From DATATB01 sp036268995 (GTDB lineage: Bacteria; Planctomycetota; Planctomycetia; Pirellulales; PNKZ01), in assembly GCA_036268995.1 (NCBI GenBank), contig DATATB010000045.1, positions 1 through 22,060 of the forward strand: a DNA stretch of 22,060 nt. Direction: 5' to 3'. Positions 7,015 to 14,060 of this stretch are shown here, one piece after another; the stretch's first letter is position 1; each line of letters begins with the position of its first letter. The translations under genes and the position numbers were made by a program. The notes below the pieces were generated by a model that ran no database searches, was not told where the DNA came from, and was given only the letters and a program-made list of their open reading frames with translations.

Positions 7015-9420
7015 TCACCCCCTCGCCGGCCTCGTCGGCAGGCTCGGCGTGATCCCGCAATCCTCAACATCAGCCTCGGCATCCCCGCCCATCACCTCGG
7101 TGATCGCGGCTTGTTTAATCGCAACGAGCGATACTACGTCGCCTCGGGGAAGCATTCGCGCGCGGTAGAAGTTTTTCCCCTCTGTCAGGCGAAGCCACTC
7201 ACGGTCCCGCCACATGCGGCGCGTAGCTTCGGCATCAAAATTCCCTTGTCGGAGCAGTTCGTCGAGTTTGTGCGGCATGAATCCGACGAAGTCATCAAGA
7301 GACCCCCAACGCCCAGCCCAGCCAGCATGGGGTGGCGTCCCGTTGGTGTGCAAATGCTTGGAGAATTCCTCGCGGTGCGAGAACGCCCAGCTCATCACGT
7401 ACCGCAAGGCCACCGCAGCGCGGTCGGCCTCATGGCTATCGGCGGTCAACACGGTCCACAGTTCGGCCACCGCGTCCCGGTACGGCCACGGGACGATGCT
7501 GGCTTGGTGGGCGAGGATGGCCGTGAGGTGTATTGCAGCAAAATGGTCGGCCATACGGAGGGCAACACTATTATCGCCAGCCCGTGCTTGGTAGCCGTCT
7601 CGCAGCATGGCATACTGTTGTCGTAGCTCCGCCCATTGGTCACGGTTCGTGAGCAGGAACTGAATAAATGCAGGGCCCGCGTGCCCAAAGTTCCGGAGAA
7701 TGCCGGCGTTGATGGTATTGATCAGCCTCGCAGTTTCGACGTTTATGTTGCCGAATGGCGATCCCCACAACTCCAAGACTCGCGATCTCGTACCGCCGGC
7801 CTCGGTAAACGCCGTGGCCGGCGTCTCGCCGCTCATCATGAGCACCGTGTGCCACGTCAAGGTCTTACGCGTGCCGGTCAGGCTTCCGCGACCTTTTCCG
7901 CGTCCCGCAGCCGCATCATAGATGGCCTGCGTGACATCCTGTGGGTGCTTGGCGAGTTTGGTATCGTCGAGAATGAAGGGTGTGTCGCAGCGCACGGCCA
8001 TCGCCCGCTCAATGTAAACGCGGGTCGAGTCCCAGGTGGCGATGGCCGCCGCAGGAGACTTTTCATCGGGGCGACCCCATATACTGGCGGCAACGCGTAA
8101 TGTGGATGTCTTGCCGCGGCTGGTGGCGCCCGCCAGACTGAAAACAAAATTCGGTGACTCGAGCAATCGGAGCATCGGTACTGTGAGCGATACGTAGCAA
8201 ATCAAAGCAACGGCGGGTAGAGTGCCTGCCTGAGCGACTGCCTCTCGCCAGTCGGCAAAGGATCCGGCGCAGTGATATCCCTCGACCAGCTGGTCATCGC
8301 CCTCGTCAGCACCGAGGAATTGCAGGGACTGGCCGTCTCCGTGCCCAGTGCTGGCCTCGCGGCCGCAAAGTGTCTGATTACCCAGCAGGAATCGGTCAGG
8401 AGTGTTACCGCCGTGCCACCCGAGCTGCTCCGTAACTTCAGTCAGACGTAGCTCGTCGAAGTTGTACGTCTCGAAATCTGCCAAAAACTGGACGGCCGTC
8501 GGCGCATTGTTACTCGTGATCGGTAAACCGAACTCCGCAAACGCCGTGATGGTGCGGGACGTAGCGATCGTCGCACGCGGCACAACTCGAGACCGCCAGC
8601 CTTGACCGCGGCTCCAGGCGATGCGCAAATGCTCGGCCCCGGTGCGCACGTTGTGCAGCCGCTCACTGATCACTACGGCTGCCGGAATGCTCCTCTCGGC
8701 AGCATCGGTTCCAGCCTGTCGTATACCAGCAGGGCTGAGCTCCCAGCCGTCCGGTACAACAATGCCGTCACCAACTGGTGCGTCAGGAAGAATGTTTATG
8801 ACCAGTAGTGGCGGCTCGTCGGACGCAACTTGCGCATGGCGTAAACTCGCGACACTTTGGTTGATCGACTTTGCCAGCGCCGCAACCGTGTATCCCCTGA
8901 TACCAATCTCGTGCAACCGCGCGGCAATTCTTTCTGCGGCCAGCGGCACAGCATCGGCGTGGAGTAGCGCTGCCGCGTACGTTGCTGAGTTGATCGCCGC
9001 CTTGCAGCGCTCGATGTTTTCGGGGGCCAGGATCAGCTCGACTACTACACTGAATAGATCGATACCTGTTCCATCGGCGCTGCACACCGTGTAGGGGATT
9101 GTCAAGCGCGCAATAAATGTCAGCACCGCAAGGCATATATTCGGTTGCCAGTCGGGCAAGTGCCGTAGGTCAAACATCAATGTCGCACTCCGGCTTTGCA
9201 AGTAGGCTTGCAATTCCAACGTGCCTTGCTCGTCGAGAAGAATGCCAGGCGCGAGCTCGTCTCGTTGGCCGTTACGCACAACGACGAGCGGGTGGTTGGG
9301 GCGGACCAACTCGCCGCTAGGCGGCGTGCTACCATGGGTGGCGGCACCCACGCCATTGGCGCCCGTCGCCCTGGCATCGCCGTTGTTCTGCACAGTCGCA
9401 TAAATAGGATTGTTCGACAT
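7015..9420 (-). CDS. DUF927-family helicase-like ATPase
   Basis: This 801-residue protein carries a DUF927 domain, a P-loop module found in replication proteins of phages, plasmids and integrated elements. The domain spans about residues 210-570, with Walker A GATSRGKTST (431-440), Walker B FILDDTK (482-488), a following LMMSGETP segment (527-534) and GGTRSRVLEL (542-551). The N-terminal 200 residues are less conserved and begin with a low-complexity Gly/Ala stretch; they may be an origin-binding or partner-binding part. The C-terminal 230 residues are helical. The ATG at 9420 has a weak GAGAG site. It lies between the DUF1580 gene and the primase-polymerase pair, so it is the probable replicative helicase of the element. 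Helicase activity is inferred from the family. Confidence 0.85.
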   Translation of the reverse strand: MSNNPIYATVQNNGDARATGANGVGAATHGSTPPSGELVRPNHPLVVVRNGQRDELAPGILLDEQGTLELQAYLQSRSATLMFDLRHLPDWQPNICLAVLTFIARLTIPYTVCSADGTGIDLFSVVVELILAPENIERCKAAINSATYAAALLHADAVPLAAERIAARLHEIGIRGYTVAALAKSINQSVASLRHAQVASDEPPLLVINILPDAPVGDGIVVPDGWELSPAGIRQAGTDAAERSIPAAVVISERLHNVRTGAEHLRIAWSRGQGWRSRVVPRATIATSRTITAFAEFGLPITSNNAPTAVQFLADFETYNFDELRLTEVTEQLGWHGGNTPDRFLLGNQTLCGREASTGHGDGQSLQFLGADEGDDQLVEGYHCAGSFADWREAVAQAGTLPAVALICYVSLTVPMLRLLESPNFVFSLAGATSRGKTSTLRVAASIWGRPDEKSPAAAIATWDSTRVYIERAMAVRCDTPFILDDTKLAKHPQDVTQAIYDAAAGRGKGRGSLTGTRKTLTWHTVLMMSGETPATAFTEAGGTRSRVLELWGSPFGNINVETARLINTINAGILRNFGHAGPAFIQFLLTNRDQWAELRQQYAMLRDGYQARAGDNSVALRMADHFAAIHLTAILAHQASIVPWPYRDAVAELWTVLTADSHEADRAAVALRYVMSWAFSHREEFSKHLHTNGTPPHAGWAGRWGSLDDFVGFMPHKLDELLRQGNFDAEATRRMWRDREWLRLTEGKNFYRARMLPRGDVVSLVAIKQAAITEVMGGDAEADVEDCGITPSLPTRPARG

Positions 9421-9528
9421 CCGTTTCTCTCGTACATCCTTCAGGACGGCGGCCGTGGCGGTGTGATAGTTCCCCGCGGACTGATGGTGCCACAGCTCCT
9501 GATTATTCGCGATCCGCTGGTTCGGACG

Positions 9529-9840
9529 TTAATCGCTGGCGAGCTCCCGCTCGGCTGCGGCAATGTCTGGTTCGCGAGCTGTGCCGACGCGCGGCAAATG
9601 GGTCAAGTGCGTTCGCTCCTCGGTCAGCCTCGCGAAGAAGCGGGACAGAGCCTCGAGGCTCGTGCAGCGTGTGCCACCGATCTGCACGGACTCGAGGACC
9701 ACCCCTCGGCAGCCCGGACCTGTCCACCGATAGAAACAGGAGACGTGAGGGCGTTTGCCACCGCGGCGCGTCGGCAGCGACTTCAACTTGGCGGCCTCGG
9801 TCAGCGAGAGAATCTTTTCTTTGAACAGATCGATGGGCAT
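9529..9840 (-). CDS. DUF1580 protein, probable excisionase-like DNA-binding protein
   Basis: This small protein of 103 residues begins MPIDLFKEKILSLTEAAKLK. The pattern SLTEAAKLKSLPTRRGGKRPHVS followed by YRWTGPGCRGVVLESVQIGG and CTSLEALSRFFARL matches DUF1580, a family largely confined to Planctomycetota. It resembles MerR/AlpA-type helix-turn-helix proteins that often act as excisionases or regulators. The ATG at 9840 has AGGA 8 bases upstream. In-frame ATG codons at 9846 and 9873 are possible but less well placed. Nested inverted repeats cover its start region. Its position one gene away from the integrase fits a role in excision control or in regulating the replication genes, which is inference. 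Confidence 0.85.
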   Translation of the reverse strand: MPIDLFKEKILSLTEAAKLKSLPTRRGGKRPHVSCFYRWTGPGCRGVVLESVQIGGTRCTSLEALSRFFARLTEERTHLTHLPRVGTAREPDIAAAERELASD

Positions 9841-9841
9841 G

Positions 9842-9908
9842 AGCATATTCCTAATGCAACAACTTGCATCCACTAGGAACTGCTTACCTCAGCCTGCGAG
9901 AATATGCT
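9842..9908. promoter_or_regulatory. Nested inverted repeats around the DUF1580 start; candidate operator
   Basis: AGCATATTC at 9842-9850 and its exact reverse complement GAATATGCT at 9900-9908 flank a 49-bp spacer. Inside the spacer, ATGCAA-CAAC-TTGCAT (9854-9869) is a second, compact inverted repeat. The outer left arm overlaps the DUF1580 start and the right arm overlaps the stop codon of the preceding gene. The 66-bp gap is otherwise non-coding. The layout suggests binding sites for a regulator, perhaps DUF1580 itself. A transcript hairpin is the alternative. Confidence 0.4.
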
Positions 9909-10731
9909 AAGGGTGGGACGGGGGAGACACCGGGGAGTCACCGGGGAGATGCTCCCACACGAATCCCCTACCCGCGCCATCGGCTCGGAAGTGTAGCTCT
10001 TGATCCAAGCCGCTATTCAAGGACTTGACCGTGTCCTGTAATCGCTGGCTGTCCGCGCCACCTGGCAGCGGATCGTCGATTCTTTCTGGCCAGCCCAGCT
10101 CCTCAAAAGCATCCAGCACCGGCACTACATTCGTTGCGATGCCGAGGCGTCGAATCGTCTTTACGACCCGGTCATTGAAGAGCAGTTTCCCGGATTGACG
10201 ATTCCAGTGCGGCTTGGCCTTTTGCTTGGTGCCGTTGTCTTTGCATTCTTGCCCATCGGCATGCCTGCTGCGTCCTTGAATGCGACGTTCCGACGCCAGC
10301 GCATACTCTCGATTAATCTTGGCTCGCAATTTGCCGAACTCGATGCTCGTGGGTTTTGGCAAAATGCGGCGCACTTTGTTTTTAGGCTCACCTTTAACGA
10401 CCGTCAGGTAGCCCATCGTCTGATAAAACCTTAGCGCAATGTTTACTGCAAGAGCATGCGCGTTTGAATCGGAAAGACCCCAGAAGACTAGGTTCTTTTC
10501 TGCGACTCGGTCGAATTCGATCGTTACGTGAGACAACGCTTGCAAGGCCTGCTTGGCTTCACGGACGTATGCTCGAGTCCGTTCGTCCCAGTCTTGTCGA
10601 GCCTCTTCGGTCGGCGGTTCAGAATCTAATCTGGAAGGTTTCGAACGCTTCTGGAAAAAACAGCAGCTGATTCGAAGACGCTCCAGCACGTCACTGGTCA
10701 GCTTATGCGCACGTCGAAGTTTATTGGCCAC
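9907..10731 (-). CDS. Unknown protein with a planctomycete-type winged-helix-like C-terminal domain
   Basis: This protein has 274 residues from the GTG at 10731, chosen because AAGGTGG lies 7 bases upstream; a TTG at 10764 would add 11 residues. The N-terminal half is basic and helical (KLRRAHKLTSDVLERLR, then AYVREAKQALQALSH). The middle holds FYQTMGYLTVVKGEPKNKVRR, which recalls a small regulatory fold. The last 80 residues (KLLFNDRVVKTIRR, then VPVLDAFEELGWPERIDDPL, then RLQDTVKSLNSGL and LHFRADGAGRGFVWE) match a domain I know from many uncharacterised planctomycete proteins and take to be winged-helix-like. It is about 50 bp from the integrase gene and precedes DUF1580. A DNA-binding or regulatory role is inferred. 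Confidence 0.75.
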   Translation of the reverse strand: MANKLRRAHKLTSDVLERLRISCCFFQKRSKPSRLDSEPPTEEARQDWDERTRAYVREAKQALQALSHVTIEFDRVAEKNLVFWGLSDSNAHALAVNIALRFYQTMGYLTVVKGEPKNKVRRILPKPTSIEFGKLRAKINREYALASERRIQGRSRHADGQECKDNGTKQKAKPHWNRQSGKLLFNDRVVKTIRRLGIATNVVPVLDAFEELGWPERIDDPLPGGADSQRLQDTVKSLNSGLDQELHFRADGAGRGFVWEHLPGDSPVSPPSHP

Positions 10732-10784
10732 TCGATACCCACCTTCCCGCCGGCAGACCTGCAACGAACATGAGTCGACACGGG

Positions 10785-12014
10785 CTAGCCCACTTCACTC
10801 ATAATTGCGGCAGCCTTGCTCAAATCTCTTTCGGCGTAAATCTGCGTGACGTCGGCCCGGCTGTGGCCCAGAGCGACTTGGGCGGCTTCCAAACCAAATC
10901 GTTTTCGGATTTCTGTGCCGGCAGTATGGCGTAGCCTGTTCGGACTCCATCGCGGGACAATCCGTTCATCATCCGCCACGTCGGGCCGCTCGTTATGAGC
11001 CTTTAGGTCTGCCTTATCGCAGGCCCGATGGATTGCCCGGCGATAACTGGCCGTGGTGTATCTCGAACCTGGTGCCCGCTTCGGGTTTCGCTTACGGTTA
11101 GTCCCGGGACAGTTGCCATAAGACGGCAGTGTTGTGCGCTGCTCATGGGCGGCATCTCGACGCCTTTTTTCGCTTTCGGCCGGCTGGAAGCAATAAGCAT
11201 CGGCAGCTCGCAAAAGGTAGGGCCGCAGGACGTCTTGTGCTTTGGGGCCAAAAAAGATTACGCGCTGCCGGCCCTTGTTCTCCGTCTTATGGTGCTGGGG
11301 TCGATACTCCCAGACCGCACCCTCGCAGCAAACGTCGCCTGGCCGAAGAATGCAGATCTCGGCGGGGCGGGCACCGGTCAGACGTTGAAGACGCACCATA
11401 TCGGCCACGACAAAGGGCAGCTCCGGCAAAACAGCCTGGACAATTGCGTCCTCGATAGGCTCAATCGCGGCCGTCTCCCGAGCGGCGCTGCGGCCTCGCT
11501 GCAAACCGGGCAGGCAGCCAAGCGATTGGTGAACGGATGGCGGCAGAAGTTCTTGGGCCACTGCCCACTTGAAGGCACGGCGAACCTCGGCGATCAGCTG
11601 ATTGACATAGCCACGCGATAAGTTGCGGCTCACAAGTTTTTCCCGGAACACCTTGAGCGCTAGAGGACCAAACTCGCCGGCCAGGGTGCGGGCATACGCC
11701 GACTTGCCAAGTAACCGCATCGCATAGACAACCGTGTCGTACGTCTTCGTCAGCTGACCGTTCTGAATGTAGTGGGTCTTGGCCCACCGCTTGTAACCAG
11801 CTGCCAACTCGACGATCGTGAGAGTGGACGGCTCAACAGGCAGCGTTCTGCCTCGAGCGAGCCACTCCCCGACTACCCGATCATACGCGGCCTTGCTGGC
11901 CGCAGTGCCCCACTTGCCCAGGTAAACGTCACGGCCGCTAAGCGTCGTGACCGCTTGCCCGCTGGGCTTATGGCGGCGATAGGTGGGCGTGTGCGGAGAA
12001 GCAAGCCGTGCCAT
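10785..12014 (-). CDS. Tyrosine recombinase (phage-type integrase)
   Basis: This 409-residue site-specific recombinase would insert and excise the element. The ATG at 12014 has AAGGAG 9 bases upstream. Residues 60-160 form the core-binding SAM-like domain. The catalytic domain shows TGARPAE (Arg216), a lysine in HHKTENKGRQR (243-247), RLRHTAGTE (Arg362), LGHSRADVTQIYAERD (His384 and nucleophile Tyr393). The usual His two positions before the catalytic region of box II appears to be Asn359 (NRLRH instead of HxLRH). An insertion of about 40 basic residues (280-320) separates the lysine hairpin from box II. The gene starts 120 bp from the 3' end of tRNA-His on the same strand, the classical arrangement of an element inserted at a tRNA 3' end. 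Confidence 0.95.
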   Translation of the reverse strand: MARLASPHTPTYRRHKPSGQAVTTLSGRDVYLGKWGTAASKAAYDRVVGEWLARGRTLPVEPSTLTIVELAAGYKRWAKTHYIQNGQLTKTYDTVVYAMRLLGKSAYARTLAGEFGPLALKVFREKLVSRNLSRGYVNQLIAEVRRAFKWAVAQELLPPSVHQSLGCLPGLQRGRSAARETAAIEPIEDAIVQAVLPELPFVVADMVRLQRLTGARPAEICILRPGDVCCEGAVWEYRPQHHKTENKGRQRVIFFGPKAQDVLRPYLLRAADAYCFQPAESEKRRRDAAHEQRTTLPSYGNCPGTNRKRNPKRAPGSRYTTASYRRAIHRACDKADLKAHNERPDVADDERIVPRWSPNRLRHTAGTEIRKRFGLEAAQVALGHSRADVTQIYAERDLSKAAAIMSEVG

Positions 12015-12103
12015 AGGTTAGGGCTCCTTGAAAAGGGAATCCGGTAATTACCGGGTTTCCCGAGTTCTTGGGGCCGCACTGCCGGCGGTCGGCAGGTAAC
12101 CTA
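12014..12103. repeat. Inverted pair TAGGTTA / TAACCTA in the integrase leader
   Basis: TAGGTTA at 12014-12020 overlaps the integrase start codon, and its reverse complement TAACCTA lies at 12097-12103. They bracket the larger palindrome at 12035-12061. Paired short sites between an integrase gene and an attachment site could be arm-type binding sites. At 7 bp the pairing may be chance. Confidence 0.3.
12035..12061. promoter_or_regulatory. Strong palindrome between integrase and tRNA-His; candidate recombination or operator site
   Basis: CCGGTAATTACCGG (12041-12054) is a perfect 14-bp palindrome. It is extended on both sides by GGGAA (12035-12039) and TTCCC (12057-12061), with one unpaired base on the left and two on the right. 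It lies 21 bp upstream of the integrase start codon and about 75 bp from the tRNA 3' end. It could be an operator controlling the integrase, a recombinase or excisionase binding site, or a hairpin in the leader RNA. Confidence 0.45.
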
Positions 12104-12133
12104 AAGCGAGGCTTCGGCGGGTGTTAGAAAACG

Positions 12134-12160
12134 GGTGGCTAATGGGACTTGAACCCACGA
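12134..12160. other. Presumed right attachment site within the tRNA-His 3' end
   Basis: The 3' part of tRNA-His (T-arm and acceptor strand) lies at the boundary between the integrase side and the chromosomal genes. Elements with tyrosine integrases commonly insert here and carry a copy of the 3' tRNA segment that restores the gene. I looked for a second copy (GTGGCTAATGGGACTTGAAC) between 1 and about 1500 and found none, so the other junction and the exact length of the shared core are unknown. Confidence 0.4.
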
Positions 12161-12208
12161 CCCCCAGATCCACAATCTGGTGCTCTAACCAACTGAGCTA
12201 TAGCCACC
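12134..12208 (-). tRNA. tRNA-His (anticodon GTG)
   Basis: The minus strand folds as a standard cloverleaf: acceptor GTGGCTA/TAGCCAC, D-arm GCTC...GAGC, anticodon stem CCAGA/TCTGG with loop TTGTGGA (anticodon GTG, at 12171-12173), and T-arm GTGGG-TTCAAGT-CCCAT. The body covers 12135-12207. An extra G at position -1 (12208) pairs with C73 (12134), the hallmark of tRNA-His. The 3' CCA is not encoded. It follows the TolC-family gene by about 50 bp on the same strand and is the probable integration target of the element on its 3' side. Confidence 0.97.
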
Positions 12209-12229
12209 GTGGGAAACGTCAAATATAGC

Positions 12230-12263
12230 GCCGGCCGGCAGATCGGTCAACGCTGGGCCGATC
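12230..12263 (-). terminator. Possible weak hairpin terminator after the TolC-family gene
   Basis: On the minus strand, GATCGG and CCGATC (12258-12263 and 12241-12246) form a 6-bp stem overlapping the stop codon. The perfect 10-bp palindrome GCCGGCCGGC (12230-12239) and then CTATATTT follow. The T-run is poor, so termination is uncertain; the structure may instead help process the tRNA-His transcript that starts just downstream. Confidence 0.3.
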
Positions 12264-13992
12264 AGGGGAAACGCTCGAGCTGCAGCAGGTTGGCGATTTC
12301 GGCGGCCGTGGTCCAGACTTCCTCGAGCGCGTCGATGTAGTCCTGGTTCGTCTCGGTCAGCGTGCGCTGCGCTTGCAGGAAGGTCGAGACGTCGAGCAGG
12401 CCTTTGATGAAGCCGTCCTTCACCAGCTCCTGGGCGCGACGCGCGTTGGGCAGGATCTGGGTGGCGATCCGGTCGGCCCGATCGCGGGCGGCGCGGTAGC
12501 GGCTGATGGCGTCGGCCGCCTGCCGCAGCAATTCGTTTTGCACCGTGCCCAGGTTCGACAGCGCGTCGAGCACGTCGGCCTGCGCCGAACGGATATTGCC
12601 CTGGTTGCGGTCCCAAGTAGGAATATCGAATTGGATGTTAAACCAGAACTGCTGGTTGCCCTGAGCGTAGGGCGAAAACTGATAGGCCGGGCCGGTCGTC
12701 ACGTTGGGATACGCGTCGGCCCGAGCACGCTGGTGCAGCACCTGGTTGCGCGTCAGCTCGCGGCGGGCGATTTGCACGTCGGCATTTTCCGACACGACAA
12801 ACCGCCGCAGCCCTTGCTCGTCGAAGTCGGGCATGCCGTGTTCGAAATCGCCCACGACGCTGACCACCTGCATCTCCGGCAGGCCGATCACGGCGGCCAA
12901 CTGCTTGCGCTCGCCGTCCAGCAGCGTCTCGGCGTTCTTCAGGTTGATCTGGGCCCGTTGAAATTCGGTGCGCAGCAGCAAGACCTCGGGCAGCGTGCCC
13001 TCGCCGGCTTGCACGCGTCCCTCGGCCGCCTTCAGCGAGCCGGTGGAAATGTTCAGCAGCTCGGTCAGCACCTGCACGCGCCGCTCGGCGGCCAGCACGG
13101 TATAGAATTGCTGCCGCACGGCCGTGAGCATGTCGAAGCGGTCGGACACCATCGTGTACTGCTTCTGCTCGACCAACAGGTTGGCGGCCGACTTTTGCAG
13201 CCGGAACTTGCCCTTCACCAGGATTTGCTGCTGGAAGCCGACGTTGAAGGTGCTATTGCTGCCGTTGAACACCTGCGGGTTGTTGGTATCGAACCGCGGA
13301 TTGGGATAAATGGCGGCTTGCAAGGCATCGCCGCGGGCCGACTCGACGCGGGCTTGCGCACGGCGCAAGATCGGGTTGTAACGCTCGGCCAGGTTCGTCA
13401 CTTGCTCGAGCGACCAGGTCGGCTGCACGGCCTCCGTGGTTGCCGGCGTGCGACCGGGTGGCACGATTTCCAGGTTCATTTGCGCCGGAACCTGGCCGGC
13501 TGGCGGCAGATACTGCGGGGCGGCCAGCGCGGGCGAGTTGGGTTGCGCAGGAGCTACCGGGTAGTATTGAGGCGGCGGCTGATAGGTCGGCCGCTGGGGA
13601 TCGTCCACGCGCGCTTCGTACTGAACCGGCGCCGGCTGCATCTGCGTCGGTGGCAGCAATCGCGGTTGCCGCTCGATGGGTGCTGCGGGCTGGCCCGGCA
13701 GCGGTGGCAGTAGTTGCAACGTGCCGCCGGCTGGTTGCCCTATGCCGACCGGTGGAGCCGTGTCGGTTGCCGGCTGCGTGACGCGCTCGCTGGCCGCCTG
13801 GATTTGAAATCGCGTTTGCACTCCGGGATACACGGACTGCACAGCGTTGCCGCTGGGGGCCGGCGCCGGCGGATAGCGATCGTTGGCATAACTGTCGCTG
13901 TAGCGGAACTGCACGTCCTGGGCGCGCGCCGGCAGCATCAATGCTCCGCAGAGCACCGCGGCCAACCAGCTTGCTCGACACCAGCGACGCAT
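12262..13992 (-). CDS. TolC-family outer-membrane efflux protein
   Basis: This 576-residue protein begins MRRWCRASWLAAVLCGALML, a signal peptide with likely cleavage after PARA at residue 24. The frame is open to 14199, but the upstream part has no signal sequence. Residues 25-185 are Pro/Gln-rich and probably a flexible linker. From about 190 to the end lie two long coiled outer-membrane-efflux repeats, with AERYNPILRRAQARVESARG, FQQQILVKGKF, ADVQIARRELTRNQVLHQRA and the end EVWTTAAEIANLLQLERFP. TolC-type proteins form trimeric outer-membrane channels for RND or metal efflux pumps. No pump or adaptor gene is next to it here, so the substrate cannot be told. It follows the barrel-protein gene by about 70 bp on the same strand. 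Confidence 0.9.
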   Translation of the reverse strand: MRRWCRASWLAAVLCGALMLPARAQDVQFRYSDSYANDRYPPAPAPSGNAVQSVYPGVQTRFQIQAASERVTQPATDTAPPVGIGQPAGGTLQLLPPLPGQPAAPIERQPRLLPPTQMQPAPVQYEARVDDPQRPTYQPPPQYYPVAPAQPNSPALAAPQYLPPAGQVPAQMNLEIVPPGRTPATTEAVQPTWSLEQVTNLAERYNPILRRAQARVESARGDALQAAIYPNPRFDTNNPQVFNGSNSTFNVGFQQQILVKGKFRLQKSAANLLVEQKQYTMVSDRFDMLTAVRQQFYTVLAAERRVQVLTELLNISTGSLKAAEGRVQAGEGTLPEVLLLRTEFQRAQINLKNAETLLDGERKQLAAVIGLPEMQVVSVVGDFEHGMPDFDEQGLRRFVVSENADVQIARRELTRNQVLHQRARADAYPNVTTGPAYQFSPYAQGNQQFWFNIQFDIPTWDRNQGNIRSAQADVLDALSNLGTVQNELLRQAADAISRYRAARDRADRIATQILPNARRAQELVKDGFIKGLLDVSTFLQAQRTLTETNQDYIDALEEVWTTAAEIANLLQLERFP

Positions 13993-14060
13993 CGTCCGTG
14001 TTTCCCTTATGTTCAAATCAATCGCCGTCGATCGCTCACGCGGCACTTCAGCAAGCGGAC

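Noticed and set aside
6912..7016. Possible C-terminal extension of the DUF927 protein in another frame (PEQERVGTQREQ and onward)
   Set aside because: It would need a frameshift near the stop codon. The pattern is explained as well by GGAAC repeats, and it cannot be judged without homologues.
1..12000. CRISPR array or restriction-defence system in the element
   Set aside because: No regularly spaced identical repeats with unique spacers and no Cas, methylase-nuclease or toxin-antitoxin pair was recognised.
12373..13713. A 446-codon plus-strand frame opposite the TolC-family gene
   Set aside because: It is a shadow of the high-GC TolC-family gene, rich in His, Gln and Arg, with no motif.
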